In this document: positions 8,452 to 14,833 of the stretch, piece after piece
How positions within the stretch are numbered: position 1 is the stretch's first letter
How the letters are laid out: each line of letters opens with the position of its first letter
Source: an uncultured Prevotellaceae bacterium
GTDB lineage: Bacteria > Bacteroidota > Bacteroidia > Bacteroidales > Bacteroidaceae
Direction of reading: 5' to 3'
DNA: 17,876 bases
Assembly: GCA_902477365.1 (NCBI GenBank)
Contig: CABSGW010000021.1
Location: forward strand, 1 to 17,876
Translations under genes and position numbers: made by a program
Notes under the pieces: model-generated
Seen by the model: the letters and a program-made list of their open reading frames with translations, nothing else
Database searches by the model: none
What the model was told of the DNA's origin: nothing

Positions 8452-9963
8452 TTAGTGGGTCAATAGACCGGTTTTCCGAATGGTAAATTGAAATCCTGTG
8501 TTATCGCCTATCTGTTTCCCTCTGTCCAACGCAAAGGCTGCTCCTACAGACCATCCTTTAGCGTTTAAACCTTTCAGGTAGTCCAGCTGGTAGTTCAATT
8601 CGCATAACAGACTGTTATTGTATCTTACATCCGGATAGGGGATGTTATACGTACCCCAGTTAGACGTATAACTGTACAAAATACGATAATGTAAACCCTC
8701 TACCGGGTCGCCTGAAATACCAAAATGGTGTGCTTTAAAGCGATTGCCCGTGAAACGGAGTTGTCCATTGTTATCGTACAGCGGTGAGGTGAAAAGCGGG
8801 TTTCCAATGGCCTGTCCCCAATGTTGCCACCCTTGGTATAGTATGTGGTTGTAATAATCGTCAACTGCGCTTATCTGGTCTGGGATTGCTTCTGTATGGT
8901 CATGATAGATAGGACCTGCCTGATAGGTGGTATTGATGTATTCGTACACCAGCGATGATGCAATCGGATTTTTAGGAAGCGTCAGTTCCACGCCTACCAG
9001 GCCGTCCAGCCAACCGTATTCGAAGAACATCATTGAATGGTCTTCGAAAAAATGGTCATAGTAAGCACGAATTTTCCAGTCCTTCCATTTATAGCTTAAA
9101 CTGAATAACCAACTTCCAACCGTATTTCCTGTTGCATTGCCATAAACACCGTCTGTAGCGTCACTTCCTCCGCCAAAGCATGCATTCCAGAAATCTTTTA
9201 TGCCATGCCCCATTTCTAATTTAGAGTAACCCAGTTCATCGATGTTGTAGATGGTTCCACCAAATTGACTGGCCATTTCCAGTCCACCTTCGAATACTAA
9301 GGGAAACTTTTCTTCATTTCCTATGCGCAGAAAGCCGGCTTTGCTGTGATATAGCGTATTTTTTGCATAGCGCGTACCCGGTGTAACGTAGTCACTTTGC
9401 CATCCGCCATCGGTCATGAACCCGTAACCAAAGTGTCCTTTGATAGCCGCCCAGTCACTTTTTCCGGTAATGGAGATGTATTCAGGTATTTCAAAACGCA
9501 TTTCCGGTATGGGTCGTGCGTTGATACCTAATGTCTGGCTTCCGCTACTCAATTCCGCATTTTTCAGGTTGGCGGGTCGTTCCTTGCTACCTATGGATAA
9601 CCGTACTTTTTTGTATTGTATGTCCGCATAAAGCTGCTGCAATACAAAACTGCTGGTAAAGTTGTAAGGCGCAGCGATGTCCAGTCCATAGCCCAGTCTC
9701 CAATTACGCGTAGAGTCGGCTGCCGATAAAGGACGACTGATGCCGGCCCTTAAATAGCCGTAGTCTCCTTTTACACTCGATAGACCGTATTTATTGGCGT
9801 TTAACCACAGGGGAGATTGACCGTCCGATGTGGTAACTTCTCCCTCCACTTTGAATTCTATATTTTTACCCGCTTCGGTAAAAATATTTTGCGCTTGAAC
9901 TATTGTTCCTCCGAAAAGGAATAATAGTCCAAGCGCAATTTTAGAAGTGCTTGTTGTCAGCAT
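8452..9963 (-). CDS. Wzi-family outer-membrane capsule assembly protein
   Basis: A 503-residue protein with an N-terminal signal peptide (hydrophobic residues about 8-22, likely cleavage after VQA, near residue 24). The mature sequence is rich in alternating aromatic and small residues typical of outer-membrane beta-strands, with the Wzi-family opening (SPLWLNANKYGLSS, then YLRAGISRPLS) and segments such as WKIRAYYDHFFEDHS. E. coli Wzi is an 18-strand barrel that helps anchor capsule at the cell surface; the length here fits. It lies 11 bases downstream of rny on the same strand, not in the capsule operon, and is followed after 11 bases by a lipoprotein gene. Its position facing the capsule operon is consistent with its role, but which polymer it handles is unknown. 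Confidence 0.88.
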   Translation of the reverse strand: MLTTSTSKIALGLLFLFGGTIVQAQNIFTEAGKNIEFKVEGEVTTSDGQSPLWLNANKYGLSSVKGDYGYLRAGISRPLSAADSTRNWRLGYGLDIAAPYNFTSSFVLQQLYADIQYKKVRLSIGSKERPANLKNAELSSGSQTLGINARPIPEMRFEIPEYISITGKSDWAAIKGHFGYGFMTDGGWQSDYVTPGTRYAKNTLYHSKAGFLRIGNEEKFPLVFEGGLEMASQFGGTIYNIDELGYSKLEMGHGIKDFWNACFGGGSDATDGVYGNATGNTVGSWLFSLSYKWKDWKIRAYYDHFFEDHSMMFFEYGWLDGLVGVELTLPKNPIASSLVYEYINTTYQAGPIYHDHTEAIPDQISAVDDYYNHILYQGWQHWGQAIGNPLFTSPLYDNNGQLRFTGNRFKAHHFGISGDPVEGLHYRILYSYTSNWGTYNIPYPDVRYNNSLLCELNYQLDYLKGLNAKGWSVGAAFALDRGKQIGDNTGFQFTIRKTGLLTH

Positions 9964-9974
9964 ATCATAGGTGG

Positions 9975-11507
9975 TTATTTAGCATAACTTACGGCACGTG
10001 TTTCGCGGATAACCGTTATTTTTACTTGTCCCGGATAAGTCATTTCGTCTTGGATGCGTTTTGCAATTTCACCACTGAGATTCTCAGTTTGTTTGTCATC
10101 TATTTTATCAGCACCTACGATTACGCGCAGTTCACGACCAGCTTGTATAGCATACGTTTTGGTTACTCCCGGGTAACTCATAGCAATGTTTTCCAAGTCG
10201 TTGAGTCGTTTGATGTAGGCTTCTACAATTTCGCGTCGTGCTCCCGGACGTGCACCACTGATAGCGTCACATACCTGTACAATAGGTGCCAGCAATGAAG
10301 TCATTTCCATTTCGTCATGATGTGCACCAATGGCGTTGCAGATATCAGCTTTTTCTTTGAACTTCTCGGCTAGTTTTGCGCCATAGATTGCGTGTGGCAT
10401 TTCTGGCTCCTCATCAGGCACTTTACCAATATCGTGAAGCAGACCGGCACGTTTTGCCTTTTTGGGATTCAGACCCAGTTCAGATGCCATGATGGCGCAT
10501 AGGTTAGCCGTTTCGCGTGCATGTTGCAAAAGGTTCTGACCATAGGACGACCGGTATTTCATTTTACCAATGATACGAACTAGTTCAGGGTGTAAACCGT
10601 GTACGCCCAAGTCGATGGTAGTGCGTTTTCCGGTTTCGATGATTTCTTCTTCAACCTGTTTGGTTACTTTGGCTACAACCTCTTCGATACGTGCCGGATG
10701 AATACGTCCGTCGGCAATAAGTTGATGGAGTGCCAAACGACAGATTTCGCGGCGCACGGGGTCAAAAGCTGAGATAACAATCGCTTCGGGAGTGTCATCT
10801 ACTACAATCTCAACTCCGGTTGCAGCTTCAAGTGCACGTATGTTACGTCCTTCACGACCAATAATACGTCCTTTTACCTCGTCATTCTCAATGTGGAATA
10901 CAGTAACGCTGTTTTCAATGGCCGTTTCGGTCGCAACACGTTGTATGCTTTGAATAACAATGCGTTTGGCCTCTTTGTTCGCGGTCATTTTAGCATCGTC
11001 CATAATTTCGTTAATGTAACTTTGGGCATTTGACTGCGCTTCGTCTTTTAACGATTCAATCAATCGCTCTTTGGCTTCTTCAGCCGACAGTCCGCTCAGT
11101 TCTTCCAATTTCTCCCGTTCCTGCATTTGCATGCGTTCCAGTTCTTCTTTCTTGTGATCGAGTATTTGCTGTTGGTTCTGTAAACGAGATTGCGTGTTGT
11201 CCAGTTCGTTTTTACGTCTGCCCAATTCTTCTTGTCGTTGATTCAAACTTATTTCGCGTTGTTTCAACTTGTTTTCGTTTTGAAGAATATGTTGGTTACG
11301 CTGTTGCACCTCTTTTTCAAGTTCCGCCTTTTTATTGAGGAATTTTTCTTTTACCTCAAGTAGCTTTTTTTCTTTCAGTACGTTGGCCTCTTTTTCGGCC
11401 TCAGCTACCATTTCGTTATATTTTCCTTTGATCACATAGCGGAACAATACAAATCCAATGATGCCCCCTATGAGTATTCCTGCTATACCGCAGATAATGT
11501 ATACCAT
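9975..11507 (-). CDS. rny: Ribonuclease Y
   Basis: A 510-residue protein with the full RNase Y layout: an N-terminal membrane anchor (residues about 3-24), a long charged coiled coil (about 30-165), a KH RNA-binding domain with the GREG loop (217-220) in VKGRIIGREGRNIRALE, and an HD phosphohydrolase domain with His329, the His358-Asp359 pair in LLHDIGK, His396-His397 and Asp414 as candidate metal ligands. RNase Y is a membrane-bound endoribonuclease that initiates mRNA decay. The start at 11507 is preceded by an AT-rich leader with no clear Shine-Dalgarno sequence. It follows zapA after 130 bases of structured spacer and precedes a Wzi-type gene by 11 bases. Identification is secure. Confidence 0.97.
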   Translation of the reverse strand: MVYIICGIAGILIGGIIGFVLFRYVIKGKYNEMVAEAEKEANVLKEKKLLEVKEKFLNKKAELEKEVQQRNQHILQNENKLKQREISLNQRQEELGRRKNELDNTQSRLQNQQQILDHKKEELERMQMQEREKLEELSGLSAEEAKERLIESLKDEAQSNAQSYINEIMDDAKMTANKEAKRIVIQSIQRVATETAIENSVTVFHIENDEVKGRIIGREGRNIRALEAATGVEIVVDDTPEAIVISAFDPVRREICRLALHQLIADGRIHPARIEEVVAKVTKQVEEEIIETGKRTTIDLGVHGLHPELVRIIGKMKYRSSYGQNLLQHARETANLCAIMASELGLNPKKAKRAGLLHDIGKVPDEEPEMPHAIYGAKLAEKFKEKADICNAIGAHHDEMEMTSLLAPIVQVCDAISGARPGARREIVEAYIKRLNDLENIAMSYPGVTKTYAIQAGRELRVIVGADKIDDKQTENLSGEIAKRIQDEMTYPGQVKITVIRETRAVSYAK

Positions 11508-11540
11508 AATTAATTTGTTTTAAGTTGGTTATAAATTGAA

Positions 11541-11594
11541 ACACACTTCCGCTTCATTTCTTTTCGTTCAGATCAGAAATGTGTAGAAGTGCGC
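11541..11594 (-). other. RNA hairpin in the zapA-rny spacer (large stem)
   Basis: Read on the minus strand, 11594-11586 pairs with 11549-11541 as a 9-bp stem (two of the pairs are G-U). A 4/5-base internal loop follows, then a 6-bp stem (11581-11576 with 11560-11555) and a 15-base apical loop. It ends 33 bases before the rny start codon. No run of T follows, so it is not a normal intrinsic terminator. Confidence 0.55.
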
Positions 11595-11637
11595 ACGTTA
11601 GTTCTTTCATCACATAACGGGTGTGACGAGAAACAGA
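11541..11637 (-). ncRNA. Candidate structured RNA between zapA and rny (6S-like RNA or rny leader)
   Basis: The 130-base spacer contains two separate hairpins on the minus strand: 11628-11622 with 11614-11608 (7 bp, 7-base loop) and the longer one at 11541-11594. Nothing in the spacer encodes a protein. In gammaproteobacteria the 6S RNA gene ssrS lies directly downstream of zapA, and my recollection is that Bacteroidetes 6S-like RNAs are often found in the same place, but I cannot run a covariance model. I see no good promoter or terminator specific to this RNA. The alternative is a cis-acting leader controlling rny. The boundaries given are only those of the visible structure. Confidence 0.4.
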
Positions 11638-11940
11638 TTATTTCTTTTGGGGTAGAATTTCTTCTATTTCTTGAGTCAGTTTGTCCAAACTAACCATGAA
11701 TGGTTCCGTATCGTTTTGCATTTCGCATTGTATACGTTTTACGGCAATATCCAACATCACCATTGACATATATTTCTCTTCCCCTTGGTTTGGGAAGTGC
11801 GATTTATATAGATTCAGCTTATCGTTGATTTGCTGAGTTGCCTTGCGATATATTTCTTCCATATCACGGCGTATCGTGATAGGATAGGTTTGGTTTCCTA
11901 TTCGTAGCTGTATGGTAAACTTTTCACTCACGTCGTTCAT
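11638..11940 (-). CDS. zapA: Cell division protein ZapA
   Basis: A 100-residue protein of typical ZapA size: an N-terminal beta/alpha head (FTIQLRIGNQTYPITIRRDMEEIYRKA) followed by a long C-terminal helix expected to form the dimer/tetramer coiled coil (about residues 50-95). ZapA binds and bundles FtsZ at the division site. It lies 21 bases downstream of a small coiled-coil gene, which recalls the ZapA-ZapB partnership, and upstream of rny, a neighbour order I recall as common in this phylum. The shared promoter probably lies at about 12272-12303. Confidence 0.88.
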   Translation of the reverse strand: MNDVSEKFTIQLRIGNQTYPITIRRDMEEIYRKATQQINDKLNLYKSHFPNQGEEKYMSMVMLDIAVKRIQCEMQNDTEPFMVSLDKLTQEIEEILPQKK

Positions 11941-11961
11941 CGCGCCCTATTTTAGTGTTGG

Positions 11962-12255
11962 TTAAACGTTCAATAGTGCGATGCACTTGTCTACGTCACG
12001 CACCAGCTTGGACAATCTTGATTTTGCATCTTTCATATCATCGTCGTTAATCTCGATCATCTTCGCTAATTTCAAATTGGCATATTCGGAACGAAGTCGG
12101 CTATTTTCTGTCTGAAGTGCTTGTATGGCTTCTTCCTTGTTCTCCAGCTCACGATACAGGTCATTGTTTTCCTGAATAATCGCTTTATGCTGTAACAAGA
12201 GTTGCCGAATACGTGTTTCAAACGTGCGTAATATCCTTTCTTCTTCTTTCGTCAT
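11962..12255 (-). CDS. Short coiled-coil protein, possible ZapB analogue
   Basis: A 97-residue, highly charged, almost wholly helical protein. Heptad-like leucine/isoleucine spacing runs from about residue 10 to 65, including IIQENNDLYRELENKEEAI and LQTENSRLRSEYANL, followed by a shorter C-terminal helix ending in a DVDKCIALLNV segment. No enzymatic motif is present. I chose the ATG at 12255 over a TTG two codons upstream (12261), because the promoter -7 element ends at 12272 and the TTG would leave almost no leader. Size, helical character and immediate linkage to zapA (21 bases) suggest a divisome coiled coil working with ZapA, as ZapB does in E. coli; this is inference from context, not sequence homology. 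Confidence 0.78.
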   Translation of the reverse strand: MTKEEERILRTFETRIRQLLLQHKAIIQENNDLYRELENKEEAIQALQTENSRLRSEYANLKLAKMIEINDDDMKDAKSRLSKLVRDVDKCIALLNV

Positions 12256-12271
12256 ACACACAATCTTTTCG

Positions 12272-12303
12272 CAAAAATAAGATAAAAAGCCGGGTTATCC
12301 AAA
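12272..12303 (-). promoter_or_regulatory. Bacteroidetes-type promoter for the zapB-like/zapA (rny) genes
   Basis: On the minus strand TTTG (12303-12300) is followed after 20 bases by TATTTTTG (12279-12272), matching the -33 TTTG and -7 TAnnTTTG pattern at a normal distance. Transcription would start at about 12265, only about ten bases before the ATG at 12255. Confidence 0.65.
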
Positions 12304-12310
12304 TTTCTGC

Positions 12311-12949
12311 TTATTTCTTTTCGTCCGTATTTTTAGGTTTCGGCTCTTTTTTGGCAAGCATGACAATGCGGTAAACATATTCGGTCATCCAAGCCGGAGA
12401 GTAACCCAATGTCTGTTGATATTTGCGTATGGCTATGCAAGTCTTGCGCACACCGTCGTCCTTCCAGGTGTTTTTGGTCAATATGTCGTTAATGGCTTTT
12501 TCGGTCATAGAGCGAAGTGCTTTCTTGAAAAAACGGGGAAGCCGGAATTTCCATTGCATGATGTTGCCCATCAGCATCATGAGGTCTTGTGTGAAACCTT
12601 GGAATTGGAACAGGTAGTTTCTCACGTCATTGATGTTGCGACAGTTACGCTTGATGCTTGCGTCGATTTCCTTGAAAAAGATTTCGTCCATCTCATAGAT
12701 TTCGATAAGCATTTTTTTGCAGCGGTTTTTCTCGCCAAGACCCAGGCGGTTGTTTACGGTAGGTACATGCAACGTTTGTTTGAACACACGCAAATCGGGC
12801 AACAAACCCAAATTGGTTATTCCCAGGCTGCTGGCCATTACCGCCTGGTAGTAAACGCGGATTAAACTCATAAAGTCTTCCATACCACCTACCCGGCTAC
12901 CGGTTTCATCTACCGTGTTTTTTCCGAAAAGTTTTCCAAATATGCTCAT
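12311..12949 (-). CDS. Conserved-looking protein of unknown function
   Basis: A 212-residue soluble, mostly helical, basic protein without signal peptide or membrane segment. The N-terminus MSIFGKLFGKN is short and amphipathic; a middle region (about 40-130) has hydrophobic helices, including FLFQFQGFTQDLMMLMGNIM-like packing, and the C-terminal third (about 140-195) is rich in Lys/Arg and aromatic residues (RFFKKALRSM, RKYQQTLGYSPAWMTEYVYR). The last ten residues are charged and probably disordered. I recognise no family. It lies upstream of the zapB-like/zapA/rny group on the same strand but has its own -7 element (12982-12989), and a second promoter separates it from the next gene, so co-transcription is partial at most. 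Confidence 0.8.
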   Translation of the reverse strand: MSIFGKLFGKNTVDETGSRVGGMEDFMSLIRVYYQAVMASSLGITNLGLLPDLRVFKQTLHVPTVNNRLGLGEKNRCKKMLIEIYEMDEIFFKEIDASIKRNCRNINDVRNYLFQFQGFTQDLMMLMGNIMQWKFRLPRFFKKALRSMTEKAINDILTKNTWKDDGVRKTCIAIRKYQQTLGYSPAWMTEYVYRIVMLAKKEPKPKNTDEKK

Positions 12950-12981
12950 TTGTCTGTTTGTCGTTTTTAATTAGTGTGGGA

Positions 12982-12989
12982 CAAAGTTA
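12982..12989 (-). promoter_or_regulatory. -7 element (TAACTTTG) for the unknown-function gene
   Basis: The minus strand reads TAACTTTG, an exact TAnnTTTG match, 33 bases before the ATG at 12949. No TTTG is seen at the -33 distance, so this is a half-supported promoter. Confidence 0.45.
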
Positions 12990-13060
12990 CTATTTTATTG
13001 TGAATTTTCGGCTTTGGATAGTGAAAAGCAATTGGTGAGAATGCAATTTCGATGTATTTT

Positions 13061-13091
13061 TTTGCTTCCCTAAAAAAAAACTCTAACTTTG
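13061..13091 (+). promoter_or_regulatory. Bacteroidetes-type promoter for rfbA
   Basis: TTTG (13061-13064), a 19-base spacer, then TAACTTTG (13084-13091). Both elements match the phylum consensus at the proper distance. The ATG of rfbA lies 53 bases downstream of the -7 element. Confidence 0.75.
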
Positions 13092-13144
13092 CTAAACTTC
13101 CTGATAAAGAATGGGTGGAAGTGATAACTTAAATCTCGAACAGA

Positions 13145-14020
13145 ATGAAAGGAATTGTTTTAGCGGGAGGGAGTGGAACCCGTTTATATCCGATAACAAA
13201 GGGAATCAGTAAACAGTTAATTCCCATATTTGACAAGCCAATGATTTATTATCCCATTTCGGTGTTGATGTTGGCCGGTATACGGGAGATTCTGATTATT
13301 TCTACGCCGACGGATTTGCCTTGTTTCCGGCGTTTGTTGGGCGATGGATCTGATTACGGTGTGCGTTTTTCTTATGCGGAACAACCTTCTCCCGACGGTT
13401 TGGCACAAGCTTTTCTGATAGGCGAGGAATTCATTGGCGGCGATAGTGTATGTTTGGTTTTGGGCGATAATATTTTTCATGGAAGCGGTTTCCGCACGCT
13501 TTTGCAAGAGGCTGTGCTTACGGCCGAAAAGGAAGCCCGTGCAACGGTTTTCGGTTATCGGGTGAATGATCCGGAGCGTTACGGTGTTGTGGAGTTTGAT
13601 GAAAAAGGCAACTGCATGAGCATTGAGGAGAAACCGGCACAGCCAAAGAGTAACTATGCGGTGGTAGGATTGTATTTCTATCCTAACAAGGTGGTGAACG
13701 TTGCCAAACAGATAAAACCCAGTGAACGCGGCGAACTGGAAATAACCACAGTCAATCAGCGTTTCTTGGAAGACGGCGAATTGATGGTGCAGACGTTGAG
13801 TAGGGGATTTGCCTGGTTGGATACCGGTACGCACGATAGTTTGAGCGAGGCTTCTACCTATATTGAAGTGCTGGAAAAGCGCACCGGACTGAAAGTGGCT
13901 TGTTTGGAAGGCATTGCTTGGGAACAAGGATGGATTGACGCCGAAATGATGAAAAAGATAGCCCAACCTATGTTGAAGAATGAGTATGGGCAATATCTGA
14001 TGAAATTGATTGAGGAGTAA
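13145..14020 (+). CDS. rfbA: Glucose-1-phosphate thymidylyltransferase
   Basis: A 291-residue protein with the RmlA/RfbA hallmarks: the nucleotide-binding loop AGGSGTRLYP (residues 7-16), SKQLIPIFDKPMIYYP (22-37, with the conserved Lys23), LGDNIFHG, and the C-terminal IAWEQGWID segment of the short RmlA form. It joins dTTP and glucose-1-phosphate to give dTDP-glucose, the first step toward dTDP-L-rhamnose and other dTDP-deoxysugars used in capsule and O-antigen. No rfbB, rfbC or rfbD is in the window, and this gene appears to be a single transcription unit with its own promoter and terminator. The length is as expected. Confidence 0.95.
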   Translation: MKGIVLAGGSGTRLYPITKGISKQLIPIFDKPMIYYPISVLMLAGIREILIISTPTDLPCFRRLLGDGSDYGVRFSYAEQPSPDGLAQAFLIGEEFIGGDSVCLVLGDNIFHGSGFRTLLQEAVLTAEKEARATVFGYRVNDPERYGVVEFDEKGNCMSIEEKPAQPKSNYAVVGLYFYPNKVVNVAKQIKPSERGELEITTVNQRFLEDGELMVQTLSRGFAWLDTGTHDSLSEASTYIEVLEKRTGLKVACLEGIAWEQGWIDAEMMKKIAQPMLKNEYGQYLMKLIEE

Positions 14021-14033
14021 ATGCCTTTCTCGT

Positions 14034-14094
14034 TTGGGCATCTCGTTCGAACAACACCGCCGTGTCGTTCGAACGAGATGCCCAATTTGTTTTT
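14034..14094 (+). terminator. Long-stem rho-independent-like terminator after rfbA
   Basis: A 19-base left arm (14034-14052) is an exact reverse complement of the right arm (14067-14085). The 14-base loop can add an inner ACAC/GTGT pairing, and a T-rich tract TTTGTTTTT (14086-14094) follows. It begins 13 bases after the rfbA stop. Each arm contains GTTCGAAC, itself a palindrome, so other folds are possible. Confidence 0.85.
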
Positions 14095-14127
14095 ACCGGT
14101 ATCGGTTTGTGTGAAAGAATATCGGTT
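14094..14127 (+). promoter_or_regulatory. Possible operator upstream of the response regulator (direct repeat)
   Basis: The 8-base palindrome TACCGGTA (14094-14101) overlaps the first of two direct copies of TATCGGTT (14100-14107 and 14120-14127), whose starts are 20 bases apart, about two helical turns. OmpR-type regulators often bind direct repeats. The copies are short and this may be chance. I see no good -7 element here. Confidence 0.2.
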
Positions 14128-14155
14128 GGTAGAGCAGTTCATAAAAAGAGAAGCC

Positions 14156-14833
14156 ATGAAAGTATTGATTGTTGAAGACGAGCGGGAACTGTCAGATAGC
14201 ATCGCAACCTATCTTGATGGGGAGAGGTATTTGTGTGAACAGTCGTTTACTTATGCAGATGCCAGACTGAAGGTGAATCTATATGAGTATGATTGTGTGT
14301 TGCTCGATTTGATGCTGCCGGGCGGGAATGGTCTCGACATTCTGCGCGACATACGGGCCAGGCGCAATCCGGTGGGGGTGATTGTGATATCGGCCAAGGA
14401 TTCGTTGGACGATAAAGTGAGAGGCTTGGAGATAGGTGCGGACGATTATCTGGCCAAACCTTTCCATTTATCCGAACTGAGTATGCGTATTTATGCCATC
14501 ATCCGCCGTAAATCCTTTTCGGCAACGAATATACTGGAAAGTAACGGCATTCGGATTGATTTGTTGAACAAATCCATTCAGGTGAACCATGTGCCAGTGG
14601 TGCTTACCAAGTCAGAATACGAACTGTTGCTGTTTCTTATCGGAAATAAGGATCGTGTCATCTCAAAGAGCGCTATGGCTGAGCACTTGAGTGGCGAGAT
14701 GGCTGATATGATGGACAATCACGATTTTGTTTACACTCATATCAAGAATCTGAAAGCTAAATTGGCCGCAGCCGGATGCAAGGAGTGTATCCGAAATGTG
14801 TATGGAACGGGGTATAAATGGGTCGGGCTATGA
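14156..14833 (+). CDS. OmpR-family two-component response regulator
   Basis: A 225-residue protein. The receiver domain (about 1-115) has the acidic pair Glu7-Asp8, the phospho-acceptor Asp51 in LLDLMLPGG, Ser79 and Lys101 in LAKPF. The C-terminal winged-helix domain (about 128-223) carries the LTKSEYELLLFL and HIKNLKAKLAAAG...NVYGTGYKW segments typical of OmpR/PhoB DNA-binding domains. A longer open frame exists upstream, but the ATG at 14156 gives the canonical start MKVLIVEDE; the longer form would run through the terminator hairpin. The stop overlaps the kinase start by 4 bases (ATGA at 14830). The targets are unknown; the phosphatase gene downstream is a candidate. Confidence 0.95.
   Translation: MKVLIVEDERELSDSIATYLDGERYLCEQSFTYADARLKVNLYEYDCVLLDLMLPGGNGLDILRDIRARRNPVGVIVISAKDSLDDKVRGLEIGADDYLAKPFHLSELSMRIYAIIRRKSFSATNILESNGIRIDLLNKSIQVNHVPVVLTKSEYELLLFLIGNKDRVISKSAMAEHLSGEMADMMDNHDFVYTHIKNLKAKLAAAGCKECIRNVYGTGYKWVGL

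Noticed and set aside
12416..12865. A 149-codon plus-strand open frame opposite the unknown-function gene
   Set aside because: The minus-strand gene has a promoter element and a normal protein composition; the plus-strand frame shows no motif and no start context, so I treat it as a shadow.
13061..13090. The run of nine A near 13072 as a phase-variable tract
   Set aside because: It lies in the promoter spacer between the -33 and -7 elements. Slippage could alter promoter spacing, but a single short A-run in AT-rich DNA is not evidence of phase variation without strain comparison.
13217..14041. A 274-codon open frame on the minus strand opposite rfbA
   Set aside because: It is antisense to an unmistakable rfbA, its translation is rich in His/Gln/Arg without domain features, and it has no promoter or neighbour logic. 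It is a shadow of rfbA codon use.
14021..14155. An N-terminal extension of the response regulator starting right after the rfbA stop
   Set aside because: The extension would be translated from the terminator hairpin and adds 45 residues absent from OmpR-family proteins; the ATG at 14156 gives the standard start.
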